Shown here: positions 8,335-19,022 of the stretch, piece by piece
Numbering within the stretch: position 1 is the first letter of the stretch
Layout: the number at the start of each line of letters is the position of its first letter
Origin: Bradyrhizobium arachidis
GTDB lineage: Bacteria > Pseudomonadota > Alphaproteobacteria > Rhizobiales > Xanthobacteraceae
Direction: 5' to 3'
Length of the DNA: 64,000 nt
Assembly: GCF_015291705.1 (NCBI RefSeq)
Contig: NZ_CP030050.1
Location: 930,001-994,000, forward strand
The notes under the pieces: model-generated
The model's input: the letters and a program-made list of their open reading frames with translations, nothing else
What the model was told of the DNA's origin: nothing
Database searches by the model: none
Translations under genes and position numbers: made by a program

Positions 8335-9141
8335 ATGGATCGGCTCAAGGGCAAGGTTGCGATGGTGGTGGGCGCCGGCTCGATCGGGCCGGGCTGGGGC
8401 AACGGCAAGGCGACCGCGGTGACTTTCGCGCGCCAGGGTGCACAGGTGTTTTGCGTCGACCGCAACGGCGCGGCGGCCGAGGAGACCGCGAAGATCATCA
8501 CCGGCGAAGGCGGCAAGGCGACGGCCTTCACCGCCGACGTCTCGCGGCCTGCCGAAATCGAGGCGATGGTCGCTTCGTGCCTCAAGGCCTATGGCCGCAT
8601 CGACGTGCTCGACAACAATGTCGGCATCGCCGAGATGGGCAGCGTGGTCGAGGTCACCGAGGAGAGCTGGGACCGCGTCTTCAGCGTCAACCTCAAGAGC
8701 GCCTATTTCGCCATGAAGCACGTCATCCCCGTGATGGTGAAGCAGGGCGGCGGTTCGATCATCAACATCTCCTCGATCGCCTCGATCCGCCACATGGGCA
8801 TCTCCTACGTCACGTACGGCACCTCGAAGGCTGCGATGAACCAGATGACGCGCACCACCGCGATCGAGTTCGCGCGCCATCATGTCCGGGTGAACGCGAT
8901 CCTGCCGGGCCTGATGAAGACGCCGATGGTGGAGCATTCCGCAGGCCTCGCCAGCAGCTACGCCAAGGGCGACGTGGAAGCGATGTGGCGCGCCCGCGAC
9001 GCGCAGGTGCCGATGGGGCATATGGGCGATGCCTGGGACGTCGCGAATGCGGCGCTGTTTTTGGCGTCGGACGAGTCGAAATATGTGACGGGGATCGAGC
9101 TCGTGGTGGACGGCGGGATCACGTGCAAGGCGGGGGCGTAG
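8335..9141 (+). CDS. SDR family NAD(P)-dependent oxidoreductase
   Basis: This 268-residue protein is a classical short-chain dehydrogenase. The nucleotide loop reads VVGAGSIGPGWGNGKA, a slightly extended glycine motif compared with TGxxxGxG. An NNVG (for NNAG) stretch, a catalytic Ser in INISSIAS, and the YGTSK catalytic Tyr-Lys pair follow. The C-terminal VDGG is typical of members that oxidise or reduce hydroxyl/keto groups on small substrates or acyl-CoA. It follows the TRAP cluster by 48 bases and may act on the imported compound, which is inference. Confidence 0.92.
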   Translation: MDRLKGKVAMVVGAGSIGPGWGNGKATAVTFARQGAQVFCVDRNGAAAEETAKIITGEGGKATAFTADVSRPAEIEAMVASCLKAYGRIDVLDNNVGIAEMGSVVEVTEESWDRVFSVNLKSAYFAMKHVIPVMVKQGGGSIINISSIASIRHMGISYVTYGTSKAAMNQMTRTTAIEFARHHVRVNAILPGLMKTPMVEHSAGLASSYAKGDVEAMWRARDAQVPMGHMGDAWDVANAALFLASDESKYVTGIELVVDGGITCKAGA

Positions 9142-9154
9142 CCCCAATCTCCGC

Positions 9155-9310
9155 TGTCGTCCCGGGGCGCGCAAAGCGCGAACCCGGGACCCATAACCAC
9201 AGGGAGAAGTCGTCGCGCGAGCTGGTAACTCCTAGTCTTCGCCAAACCACTCCCTGTGGCTATGGATCCCGGATCGGCGCTTCGCTTCGCTGCGCTTGTC
9301 CGGACGACAG
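9155..9310. repeat. Palindromic intergenic repeat, family E, copy 1
   Basis: It opens TGTCGTCCCGGGGCGCGCAA and closes TTGTCCGGACGACAG. In the middle CATAACCACAGGGAG is complemented by CTCCCTGTGGCTATGG. It fills the whole gap between the SDR gene and the converging membrane-protein gene. A second copy is at 33434-33602. Confidence 0.86.
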
Positions 9311-9326
9311 TGGAGTGTTTGGCGCC

Positions 9327-10097
9327 CTACTGCGCCAGCGCCAGAATCCCGCCGGCAAACGAATGCCACGCCGCGGTCTCGCTGGTCGGCCAGTTCAGGA
9401 ACTTCACCGCCAGCATCGCGAGCGTGCCGTAGATGTAGACCGGGTGCACGCGGCCCTCAGTGCGCCAGTCGCGCACCATGGCAACGACAAGCAGTAGCGA
9501 GGCGACCACTGCCGGGGCGATCGTGACCGGCACCGGCGGCGGGCCGGGCGGTCCGGGAGGGGCGAGGAAGGTCAGGAACCAGCGCGCGATCGCGGCATCG
9601 AGGATCGAGACCGCGGCGAGCAGCATCAGGCGCTTGTGAATCTCGGGCCTGCGCGTGTTCATGATCGCGAGCACGAACACGATGGCGAAGAACGCGATGC
9701 CGCTCATCGGCACGATCGAGAAGGCGATGCCGGCGTCGGTCTGCCCGAGCGCCGCGGCGTGCTTCATCGACGTGACCGAGGCGAGGAAGCCGAAGATCGT
9801 CATCGCGGTCGCAAGCGACACGCCGGCGATGCCGAGCGCGCGGTGATTGACCACGCGGCCAGAAGCCGCGAGCCAGGTCTGGAGCACGAAATAAAGCGTC
9901 CAGGTGAAGAACAACAATCCGTGAAAATGAATCACCGGGCTTGCGGAAAATGTCCGGTGGACGAGCGGCATCCAATATGTCGGTGCGAAGCCGAGGAATG
10001 CAGTGGCCGCGCAGGCCAGGGCCATGTGGAGATAAAAATATCGTGCAGGCGACGCATCACGCGCGCGTACACGACGGTCGTCGATCAAGGTCGTCAT
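9327..10097 (-). CDS. Multi-pass membrane protein, unknown
   Basis: The protein has 256 residues with about seven predicted membrane helices. Histidines occur at helix ends: VIHFHGLLFF, VVNHRALG, EIHKRLMLL and HSFAGG. A proline-rich loop (FLAPPGPPGPPPVPV) lies near residue 190. The HFHG and NHRxLG pattern is seen in a family of uncharacterised alphaproteobacterial inner-membrane proteins, and paired His could bind haem, but that is only a suggestion. It is convergent with the SDR gene and lies about 70 bases downstream of the antiporter gene on the same strand. Confidence 0.8.
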   Translation of the reverse strand: MTTLIDDRRVRARDASPARYFYLHMALACAATAFLGFAPTYWMPLVHRTFSASPVIHFHGLLFFTWTLYFVLQTWLAASGRVVNHRALGIAGVSLATAMTIFGFLASVTSMKHAAALGQTDAGIAFSIVPMSGIAFFAIVFVLAIMNTRRPEIHKRLMLLAAVSILDAAIARWFLTFLAPPGPPGPPPVPVTIAPAVVASLLLVVAMVRDWRTEGRVHPVYIYGTLAMLAVKFLNWPTSETAAWHSFAGGILALAQ

Positions 10098-10166
10098 CAG
10101 GAATGTGTCTACGACGACACCATCAGGTTCAACGCCGGATCGCTTGTGTGATCTGGCGCACGTTGC

Positions 10167-11744
10167 CTATCCCCCGGCGCTCAACTCCGCGCGATCGAGC
10201 TCTTCCTCGACCCGGTGGAATGCATCGTCGCCGATCACTTCGGTATCGCGAAGGCCGAGGATCGACTTGCGCGCAGCCTCGATGGCGCGGAGGCGCAGCG
10301 CGTCGGCGGGGAGACGGCCGTGGGCGATTCCGCCGTCAGGATCGTCATCCGCCTGCATCAGGATGGCGCGGTATTCGAGCCGCAAGATTTCGGCTTCCTC
10401 CGAGGGATCGTCTTCGATCGCATCGAGCGCGGCGCGATAGGCGACCGCGCGGGCGCGCGCGACCTCGAGGCCGACGGGATCGTCGTCCTTGAGGCCGAAG
10501 GCCAGGATCAGCGGGCGCAGGGTCAGGCCCTGGATGATCAGCGAGCCCAGCACCACCGCGAAGGCGATGAAGACGATGAAGTCACGATAGGGAAAATTCT
10601 CGGGCAGGGCGAACGCGGTGGCGAGCGTGACGAGCCCGCGCATACCGCACCAGGAGATGATGAGGCCGCCTTTCGGCGAGGCGACGGCCTTGGGATCCTT
10701 CGGATGATAGAGCCCGCGCGCGATCAGCACGCGCAGCGTGGTGCGGTAGAAGGTGATCCAGGCGAGCCGCACCAGCACCACCGTGAGCAGGATCCAGGCT
10801 GCGGCTACGCAATATTCCCAGCGCACTTCCGTATCCAGCCGCGTCCAGATCGGCCGCATCTGCATGCCGATCAGCATGAAGGCGAGCACGTTGAGGACGA
10901 ACACGATCGTCTCCCACACCGCATAGGACGGCACCCGCAGCCGTGCCGGCATGCGCGCGCCCGCCGTGCGCGCGATGGTGATGGCGTAGACCACGATGGT
11001 GAGGATGCCGGAGAGGCCGAGATGCTCAGCCGCGATCCAGACCATGAAGGTGGTGGCGAACTGGACGATAATCGCGCTCGGCGCCTCCTTCACGCGTTCC
11101 AGGAACAGCGGGATGATGCGTCCCGCCAGAAGACCAGCGAGGACGCTGCCGACCAGCCCGAGCGCAATCGTCGGCGCGACCTCGCTCCATTTCAGGTGCT
11201 CCATAACGACCGCACCGACCGCGATGCGATAGATCAGCAGCGCGCTGGCGTCGTTGAGCAGGCTCTCGCCCTCCAGCACCTTCACCATCCGATAGGGCAG
11301 CTTCACCTGGCTCAGGATCGCAACCGCGGCTGCGGCATCCGGCGGTGCCACGATGGCGCCGAGCGCAATGGCCGCGGCCCAGGGCATGTCGGGCATCAGC
11401 CGGTGCGCGACGAAAGCCACGCCGATCGTAGTCAGGCCAACCGCGGCCACCACCAGGGTGGAGACCGGAACCCAGTTGTTGCGCAAATCGCGCAGCGAGG
11501 TGTCGAACGCGGCGTCCATCAGCACCGGTGCGACAAAAAGCGCCAAGGCAAGGTCGGGTTCGAGCGTCCAGGACGGGCTGTTCGGCACGAAAGCGATCAG
11601 GGCGCCGCCGATGGCCAGAAAGGTCGGGTAGGGGACCTTGATCCGACGCGCCGCCGCCGATAATGCAACGGCGCCGAGCAGCAGCGCGATGATCCATTCG
11701 AATGTCGACACGTCGATCCCCGAGACCAATTTGAGCGGCGCCAC
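10167..11744 (-). CDS. Na+/H+ antiporter, CPA1 (NhaP-like) family
   Basis: The protein has 525 residues with about 12 hydrophobic segments over residues 10-420, then a hydrophilic C-terminal tail of about 100 residues. The signature helix reads GAIVAPPDAAAAVAIL, close to the CPA1 GAIVSPPDAVA motif, followed by LEGESLLNDASALLIYR, which carries the ESLLND ion-binding sequence. SWCGMRGLVTLATA is the typical later helix. It exchanges cytosolic sodium or potassium for protons at the inner membrane. The tail probably senses ions or pH. No partner gene is adjacent. Confidence 0.93.
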   Translation of the reverse strand: MAPLKLVSGIDVSTFEWIIALLLGAVALSAAARRIKVPYPTFLAIGGALIAFVPNSPSWTLEPDLALALFVAPVLMDAAFDTSLRDLRNNWVPVSTLVVAAVGLTTIGVAFVAHRLMPDMPWAAAIALGAIVAPPDAAAAVAILSQVKLPYRMVKVLEGESLLNDASALLIYRIAVGAVVMEHLKWSEVAPTIALGLVGSVLAGLLAGRIIPLFLERVKEAPSAIIVQFATTFMVWIAAEHLGLSGILTIVVYAITIARTAGARMPARLRVPSYAVWETIVFVLNVLAFMLIGMQMRPIWTRLDTEVRWEYCVAAAWILLTVVLVRLAWITFYRTTLRVLIARGLYHPKDPKAVASPKGGLIISWCGMRGLVTLATAFALPENFPYRDFIVFIAFAVVLGSLIIQGLTLRPLILAFGLKDDDPVGLEVARARAVAYRAALDAIEDDPSEEAEILRLEYRAILMQADDDPDGGIAHGRLPADALRLRAIEAARKSILGLRDTEVIGDDAFHRVEEELDRAELSAGG

Positions 11745-11824
11745 AAGCTAGCACCAATCCGGCCGTATGGTGGATAGTACGGCCTCAAGGCAAGACCGAA
11801 GACGACCTTCCGACTGCAACGAGC

Positions 11825-12589
11825 ATGCGTTTTCAAAATCTCATTCAACTGGCAGGTGTCGTTCTGCTCTCCGCGCTCTCGCTCGCCGCAGCCCATGCCG
11901 CGACCGGCGGCGAGCCGGCCGCGGTGCCGCAGGTCGATGTCGCGCCATGCCTTGCGGCGACCGCGGCCGACGACATGGACAAGGCGGCCTCCGCCTGCGC
12001 GGCCGTGATCGACAATGAGAAGACGGCGAAGGCGGATCTGGTCAAGGCGCTGATCGCGCGCGGTGCGCTCTATGCGCGGCATGACCAGATCGACCGCGCG
12101 ATCGCCGACGACAGCCGCGCGCTCCTGCTCGACCCCACGCTCGCCGATATCTTCAACGCGCGCGGCGAGCTCTGGCTGAAGAAGGGCGACAAGCCCAAGG
12201 CGGTGCAGGATTTCGGCGCTGCGCTGAAGATTGATCCGAACCACGAGAAGGCCAAGGCCAATCACAAGGCGATGGCGCGCGAGCTGGAGCGGATCGGGGC
12301 GCAGATGGCGGTCGCCGGCAAGCCCAGCTTCAACTGCGCCCGCGCATCCCGCGCCGTCGAGAAGGCGATCTGCGCGAGCCGCGAGCTCGCCGATCTCGAC
12401 CGCGAGATCTACGGATCGCATTTGCGCGCCATCCGCGAAGCCCAGAGCCCGGCGGAGGCGCGCAAGATCCAGCACGAGCAGGACGAGTTCATCGCCCGGC
12501 GCAATGCTGGGTACGGCCGGCCGGGGTATGATCTGAAGAAGGCGATGCAGGAGCGGCTGCAGCGGATCAACGGCGTGGACGGGTATTGA
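11825..12589 (+). CDS. Secreted TPR protein with C-terminal LprI-like (DUF1311) domain
   Basis: The protein has 254 residues. A signal peptide (VVLLSALSLAAAHA) precedes two or three tetratricopeptide units over about residues 65-150 (ARGALYARHDQIDRAIAD, ARGELWLKKGDKPKAVQDF). The C-terminal 85 residues begin SFNCARASRAVEKAICASRELADLDREI, the pattern of the LprI-like lysozyme-inhibitor domain (DUF1311), with the paired cysteines. A periplasmic location is expected. It is paralogous to the gene at 12836, which shares both parts and ends almost identically (RPGYDLKKxMQxRLQR). Function is unproven. Confidence 0.85.
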   Translation: MRFQNLIQLAGVVLLSALSLAAAHAATGGEPAAVPQVDVAPCLAATAADDMDKAASACAAVIDNEKTAKADLVKALIARGALYARHDQIDRAIADDSRALLLDPTLADIFNARGELWLKKGDKPKAVQDFGAALKIDPNHEKAKANHKAMARELERIGAQMAVAGKPSFNCARASRAVEKAICASRELADLDREIYGSHLRAIREAQSPAEARKIQHEQDEFIARRNAGYGRPGYDLKKAMQERLQRINGVDGY

Positions 12590-12600
12590 GTGCCTCCTTC

Positions 12601-12742
12601 GCCTCTCCCCGCTTGCGGGGAGAGGCCGGAATTTGCGTATGCAAATTCCGGGTGAGGGGGACTCTCCGCGAATCCAACTGCCACCTCGCTTGGGGAGAGT
12701 CCCCCTCACCCCCACCCTCTCCCCGCAAGCGGGGCGAGGGGG
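12601..12742. repeat. Palindromic intergenic repeat, family C, copy 3
   Basis: It begins GCCTCTCCCCGCTTGCGG, contains a GGAATTTGCGTATGCAAATT palindrome and ends CTCTCCCCGCAAGCGGGGCG. It lies between the two paralogous TPR-LprI genes. The copy after the second gene (14227) has the same inner palindrome, so a gene-plus-repeat unit may have been duplicated. Confidence 0.88.
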
Positions 12743-12835
12743 CGATGCGCCGGTGCATCCCTAACAGGTCCAGATTGAACCCATTCTTTTCCCGCCGCGA
12801 CAATGGTGAAAACCTGATGTCACGGAGCCTTCCTG

Positions 12836-14218
12836 ATGTGCGGCACGCCTTCTTCCGCGCAAACGTTCCCGTTTGCCAAGATCTCGCTGCGTAGCTTCCT
12901 CCTCGGCGCGGCGATGAGCCTGGCCCTCGCTGCTCCAGCCTCTGCCGCCGACTGCGTCATGGGCACCAAGGCCGCTCCGGCCGAGCTGATCCCGGCCTGC
13001 AGCGCCATCATCGACCAGGCTTCGAATTCGACGAGCGACCGTGCCGCGGCGCTGCTGGTGCGCGCCGACGCCAATGCGCGCACTTCGGGCGGCCTCACCC
13101 AGGCGCTGCGGGACATCGACCGCGCCATCGCGCTCGACGGCAAGAACGCAAAGGCCTGGCGCCTGCGCGGCGACTTGCTGCGCGAGGCCGGTGGCGACCT
13201 CAACCGTGCCGCTTCCGACCTCAGCAAGGCGATCGAGCTCGATCCGCAGGATGCGGAGGCCTACGAGCTGCGCGGCGTCGTCTACACCAGCCAGCGCCGG
13301 CTCGACCGCGCGCTTGCCGATTACGACCAGGCGATCAAGCTGAAACCTGACTATGCGCAGGCCTGGTCCGACCGCGGCGTGACCTATTATCTCGGCGGCG
13401 ACAACGAGAAGGCGATCCGCGATCTCAGCGAGGCGCTGCGGCTCGATCCGAACCGGCCGCGCAGCTACACCAATCGCGGCGCGGCCTACAAGAAGCTCAA
13501 CCAGCTCGATAAATCGGTCGCCGACGACGGCGAGGCGATCAGGCTCGATCCGAAAGTGCCGGAATATTACGACAATCGGGGCCTGTCGCTGGTCGCGATG
13601 GGCGAATACGACAAGGCGATCGCCGATTACGACCAGGCACTGCGCCTGGCGCCGCGGCCGAATTTCTTCACCAACCGCGGCGATGCCTATCAGTACAAGG
13701 GCGAGTTTGGGGCGGCGCTCAGCGACTACGAGGCTGCGTTGAAGCTCGATCCGAATTTCGCGCTGACCTACAACAACCGCGCCGTGCTCTACAAGAAGAT
13801 GGGGGAGCGCAGGAAGGCGCTGGCCGATTACGAAACCGCGCTGAAGCTCGATCCTGGCAACGAGAACGCCGCAAATGGCCGCCGCACCACGATGGCGGAG
13901 ATCGCGAAGTTCGGCACCGAGGCGCCGCGTCCGCTCGCGGCGAATTCCGGCAACGGCCCGTCGTTCGATTGCGCGAGCGCCAAGCGCGAGGTCGAGAAAG
14001 TGATCTGCGCCGATCCGCAGCTCGGCATGCTCGATCGCCGGATCGCGGAGACCTATGAGCGCGTGCTGAAGTCCCTGAACCGGCGCTCGGCGGATGATCT
14101 GCGCAAGTCCCAGCGCGATTTCCTCGTCACCCGCGATGCAAGCTTCCGCCGCCCCGGCTATGATCTGAAGAAGGTCATGCAGGATCGGTTGCAGCGGTTG
14201 AATGCGATGGAGAGCTAG
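12836..14218 (+). CDS. Secreted TPR-repeat protein with C-terminal LprI-like domain
   Basis: This 460-residue protein has a leader (RSFLLGAAMSLALAAPASA, cleaved before ADCVMG). About eight TPR units follow from residue 60 to 350, with the usual AxxNRGxxYxxxGxxxxAIxDYxxALxLxP spacing. The last 90 residues start SFDCASAKREVEKVICADPQLGMLDRRI, an LprI-like domain with its two cysteines. The start at 12836 gives a somewhat long pre-leader, and the internal Met of GAAMSL is too late. TPRs imply protein binding, so a periplasmic scaffold that presents an inhibitor-like domain is plausible. Confidence 0.87.
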   Translation: MCGTPSSAQTFPFAKISLRSFLLGAAMSLALAAPASAADCVMGTKAAPAELIPACSAIIDQASNSTSDRAAALLVRADANARTSGGLTQALRDIDRAIALDGKNAKAWRLRGDLLREAGGDLNRAASDLSKAIELDPQDAEAYELRGVVYTSQRRLDRALADYDQAIKLKPDYAQAWSDRGVTYYLGGDNEKAIRDLSEALRLDPNRPRSYTNRGAAYKKLNQLDKSVADDGEAIRLDPKVPEYYDNRGLSLVAMGEYDKAIADYDQALRLAPRPNFFTNRGDAYQYKGEFGAALSDYEAALKLDPNFALTYNNRAVLYKKMGERRKALADYETALKLDPGNENAANGRRTTMAEIAKFGTEAPRPLAANSGNGPSFDCASAKREVEKVICADPQLGMLDRRIAETYERVLKSLNRRSADDLRKSQRDFLVTRDASFRRPGYDLKKVMQDRLQRLNAMES

Positions 14219-14226
14219 GCGGTCTT

Positions 14227-14369
14227 CGCCTCTCCCCACTTGGGTGGAGAGGCCGGAATTTGCGTATGCAAATTCCGGGTGAGGGGGACTCTCCGCGAGT
14301 TCAATTCCCTCCGCCTTCGCGGAAGTAGCCCCTCGCCCCGACCCTCTCCCCGTAAGAACGGGGAGAGGA
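14227..14369. repeat. Palindromic intergenic repeat, family C, copy 4
   Basis: It starts GCCTCTCCCCACTTGGGTG, has the same GGAATTTGCGTATGCAAATT centre as the copy at 12601, and ends CTCTCCCCGTAAGAACGGGG. It lies between the second TPR gene and prpE, in a gap of about 295 bases whose remainder should hold the prpE promoter. Confidence 0.88.
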
Positions 14370-14513
14370 TAGATCATCCTTTTCAGCTTGAACCGCGGCC
14401 CGTTCCCGGGAAAATAGCCCTCAAACAAGGCCGGCACTTGATCCGGGTCATGGCGGGACGTCCGTCGTGCCGCAAGGTCAGGGCCAGGCGAACAAAGGGA
14501 ACGGGAGCGCGGA

Positions 14514-16424
<1,911 letters not shown>

Positions 16425-16477
16425 CGCGATCTCCGGCCGTCGTGCCACCGGGGCGCCCCCGCCGCTCCAACCTCTGC

Positions 16478-16582
16478 TGTCATCACCCGCGAAAGCGGGT
16501 GATCCAGTACTCCGCGGCCGGAGTTGTGTGCTCCAATGCCCGCCGCGGAGTACTGGATTCCCCGCTTTCGCGGGGAATGACA
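16478..16582. repeat. Palindromic intergenic repeat, family B, copy 2
   Basis: The arms TGTCATCACCCGCGAAAGCG and CGCTTTCGCGGGGAATGACA pair with GATCCAGTACTCCGCGG/ CCGCGGAGTACTGGATT inside. It lies between prpE and the small lipoprotein gene. Confidence 0.88.
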
Positions 16583-16659
16583 GCGAGTGGGGAACGGCGT
16601 CCGGGACTTACAATCTCCTCATTCCGCGCTAAACAGGGCCGACCAATCGAGGACCTCGT

Positions 16660-16929
16660 ATGCCACTCGCCACCGCGCCGCGCCTGCTTGCAGCCGTAGC
16701 TCTCGCCATCGCTCTTTCCGCCTGCTCGGCGCGCTACCAGACGCCGGTGGCGATGGGCGGCGACGATGACGATGCGGTGTGCCAGAGCCGCGGCTACGCC
16801 CAGGGCTCGCCCGAATATGTGGCCTGCCGCAAGGACCGCGACGTCCAGCGCAATGCCGCGACCGCCCGCGCCGACCGCCGCCAGCGCGATCTCGGCGAAT
16901 ATATGCTAAACCATCCCGAGCGGCCGTAA
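16660..16929 (+). CDS. Small lipoprotein
   Basis: The protein has 89 residues. The N-terminal hydrophobic run ends in the lipobox LSACS, so Cys at about residue 22 would be lipidated. The mature part has an acidic GGDDDDAVCQSRGYAQGSPEYVACRKDRD stretch with two cysteines, then an Arg/Asp-rich helix (ATARADRRQRDLGEYML). The spacing C-x8-GSxEYxxC resembles a motif seen in many small rhizobial lipoproteins of unknown role. It is convergent with trcR and separated from it by a strong bidirectional terminator. Confidence 0.82.
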   Translation: MPLATAPRLLAAVALAIALSACSARYQTPVAMGGDDDDAVCQSRGYAQGSPEYVACRKDRDVQRNAATARADRRQRDLGEYMLNHPERP

Positions 16930-17021
16930 TGTGAAGTGCCGCATCGTGCGCCCCGCATTCGGTCAGCGGCACCGCGAGAGGCATTGACGCCACGACATCG
17001 AGGGTGACGCTTCCACAAAAC

Positions 17022-17055
17022 AAAAGCGCGGCAGGTTTCCCTGCCGCGCTTTTTG
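17022..17055. terminator. Bidirectional intrinsic terminator
   Basis: AAAAGCGCGGCAGG and CCTGCCGCGCTTTT form a near-perfect 14-base-pair stem around a three-base TTT loop, with A-rich and T-rich flanks on both sides. It lies between the converging lipoprotein gene and trcR and can serve both. Confidence 0.9.
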
Positions 17056-17087
17056 TTTGCATTCGATCGTCAACGAAGAGCGGAGCC

Positions 17088-17783
17088 TTACTCCTCGTCG
17101 TCCTCGTGCTTCTTGCCGCCGAGCGTCTTGAGCTTGGCGAACACGGCGTCGACGTTGAGGTCGTCGCTGGACTTCTCCGCCGGCTCGTACTCGTCCTTCT
17201 TGGTGGTCTCGGAGGCCGGCAGCAGGGTGGCGCCGCCATAGGCTGCGTCGATTGGCTTTTCCTTCGCCGCGCGCTGCACCTCGAAATCGAGCTCGATCTG
17301 CGAGCAGAGGCCGAGCGTGACGGGGTCGATCGGGGTCAGCTGCGAGGTGTTCCAGTGCGTGCGGTCGCGCACGCTGGCGATGGTGCTCTTGGTGGTGCCG
17401 ACCAGGCGCATGATCTGGGCGTCCTTGAGCTCCGGATGGCTGCGCAGCAGCCAGAGGATGGCGCTCGGGCGCTCGTGGCGGCGCGACACCGGGGTGTAGC
17501 GCGGGCCCTTGCGCTTAGGCTGGGGCGGCAGCACCACCTTGCTCTCCTGGAGGCGGAGCCGGTAATCCGGGTTCTTCTCGCCCTTCTCGATCTCCTCGCG
17601 GGTGAGCTGGCCGTTGGAGAGGGGGTCCATGCCCTTGATGCCCTGGGCGGCGTCGCCGTCGGCGATCGCACGCACCTCGAGGGGGTGCATCTTGGTGAAA
17701 TCGGCGACCTGGTCGAAGGTCAGCGCGGTGTTGTCCAGCAGCCAGACGGCGGTCGCCTTGGGCATCAGAGGTGCGTTGCTCAT
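17088..17783 (-). CDS. trcR: Cell cycle transcriptional regulator TrcR (DUF1013)
   Basis: The protein has 231 residues. It begins MSNAPLMPKATAVWLLDNT, with LTFDQVADFTKMHPLEVRAIADG, a helix-turn-helix-like segment. A second one follows around PSAILWLLRSHPELKDAQIMRLVGTTKSTI. The C-terminus is acidic. This is the DUF1013 family, conserved through the Alphaproteobacteria and named TrcR. The start at 17783 is supported by AAAGGAG just upstream. An in-frame extension to 17966 is not supported. The gene is divergent from ispH with about 265 bases between them. The cell-cycle role rests on family knowledge. Confidence 0.92.
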   Translation of the reverse strand: MSNAPLMPKATAVWLLDNTALTFDQVADFTKMHPLEVRAIADGDAAQGIKGMDPLSNGQLTREEIEKGEKNPDYRLRLQESKVVLPPQPKRKGPRYTPVSRRHERPSAILWLLRSHPELKDAQIMRLVGTTKSTIASVRDRTHWNTSQLTPIDPVTLGLCSQIELDFEVQRAAKEKPIDAAYGGATLLPASETTKKDEYEPAEKSSDDLNVDAVFAKLKTLGGKKHEDDEE

Positions 17784-18047
17784 GGCAAATCTCCTTTGTG
17801 CTTCGCCCACCCCTCTGGAGGCGAAACCGGTAGTCATCAGCGATGACAGGGAATTCGCGCTATATAAGCCGGGAGGGGCTAGCCACGCAATGGTTCTGCT
17901 ATAGATAGTGCCTTGACAGCGCCCGAAAGGGGGCCCAATTCCCTTTGCAGACCCGGTAAAGTCCAAGCAAACCCTTTTTAGCCCTTTCCAGCCATCGACC
18001 GCCCCCGCCAGAAGGCGAAACGGGTGATTCGGTCCCGAGATCGCTCA

Positions 18048-19016
18048 ATGTCAGCCAAACCAGACCTCAAGATCGTGCTTTGTTCTCCCCGCGGCTTCTG
18101 CGCCGGGGTGGTCCGGGCGATCGATACCGTGGAACGGGCGCTCGATAAGTACGGCGCTCCCGTCTATGTTCGCCATGAGATTGTGCACAACAAGTACGTC
18201 GTCGATGGGTTGAAGAAGAAGGGCGCCATCTTCGTCGAGGAGCTGGCCGAAATCCCCGAAAACACCACCGCGCCGGTCGTGTTCTCGGCCCATGGCGTCC
18301 CCAAGTCGGTTCCGGCCGACGCCCAATCCCGCAACCTGTTCTCGCTGGATGCGACCTGCCCGCTGGTGACCAAGGTGCATCGCGAGGCTGCGATCCACTT
18401 CAAGCGCGGCCGCGAGATCTTCCTGATCGGCCATTCGCATCATCCCGAGGTGGTCGGCACGCTTGGCCAGCTGCCGACCGGCGCCGTTACCCTGATCGAG
18501 ACCGCCGAGGACGCCAAGACCATCAGTCCGAAGGACCCAAACAACCTCGCCTTCGTGACCCAGACCACGCTGTCGATCGACGATACCGCCGAGATCGTGG
18601 CGCTGCTCAAGGAGCGCTTCCCGAACATCAACGGCCCGCACAAGGAAGACATCTGCTACGCCACCACCAACCGCCAGCTCGCGGTGAAGAAGGTGGCGCC
18701 GGTGGTTGACGCGCTGATCGTTGTCGGTGCGCCCAATTCGTCGAACTCGCAGCGCCTGCGCGAGGTCGCGGAGCGCGAGGGCTGCAAGATCGCCGTGCTG
18801 GCGCAGCGCGCCGCCGACATCGACTGGGACAAGTTCGGCAACATCTCGAGCCTTGGCATCACCGCGGGCGCGTCCGCGCCGGAAGTGATCGTCGAGGAGA
18901 TCATGGACGCCTTCGCCGAGCGCTACACGCTGCATGTGGAGACGGTCTCGGCCGCGGAAGAGAACGAGTTCTTCCCGCTGCCGCGTCAGGTGCGCCCCGA
19001 AGCCGCCGCTGAGTAG
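18048..19016 (+). CDS. ispH: 4-hydroxy-3-methylbut-2-enyl diphosphate reductase
   Basis: With the ATG start at 18048 the protein has 322 residues. The three cysteines that hold the iron-sulfur cluster are visible: Cys18 in PRGFCAGV, Cys104 in [11 protein letters not shown] and Cys203 in [16 protein letters not shown] supplies substrate-binding residues. IspH makes IPP and DMAPP in the last step of the MEP isoprenoid pathway. A GTG at 18024 would add eight residues and has no better ribosome site. It leads a tight run with thrB (6-base gap) and rnhA (4-base overlap). Confidence 0.97.
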   Translation: MSAKPDLKIVLCSPRGFCAGVVRAIDTVERALDKYGAPVYVRHEIVHNKYVVDGLKKKGAIFVEELAEIPENTTAPVVFSAHGVPKSVPADAQSRNLFSLDATCPLVTKVHREAAIHFKRGREIFLIGHSHHPEVVGTLGQLPTGAVTLIETAEDAKTISPKDPNNLAFVTQTTLSIDDTAEIVALLKERFPNINGPHKEDICYATTNRQLAVKKVAPVVDALIVVGAPNSSNSQRLREVAEREGCKIAVLAQRAADIDWDKFGNISSLGITAGASAPEVIVEEIMDAFAERYTLHVETVSAAEENEFFPLPRQVRPEAAAE

Positions 19017-19022
19017 ACTTTT

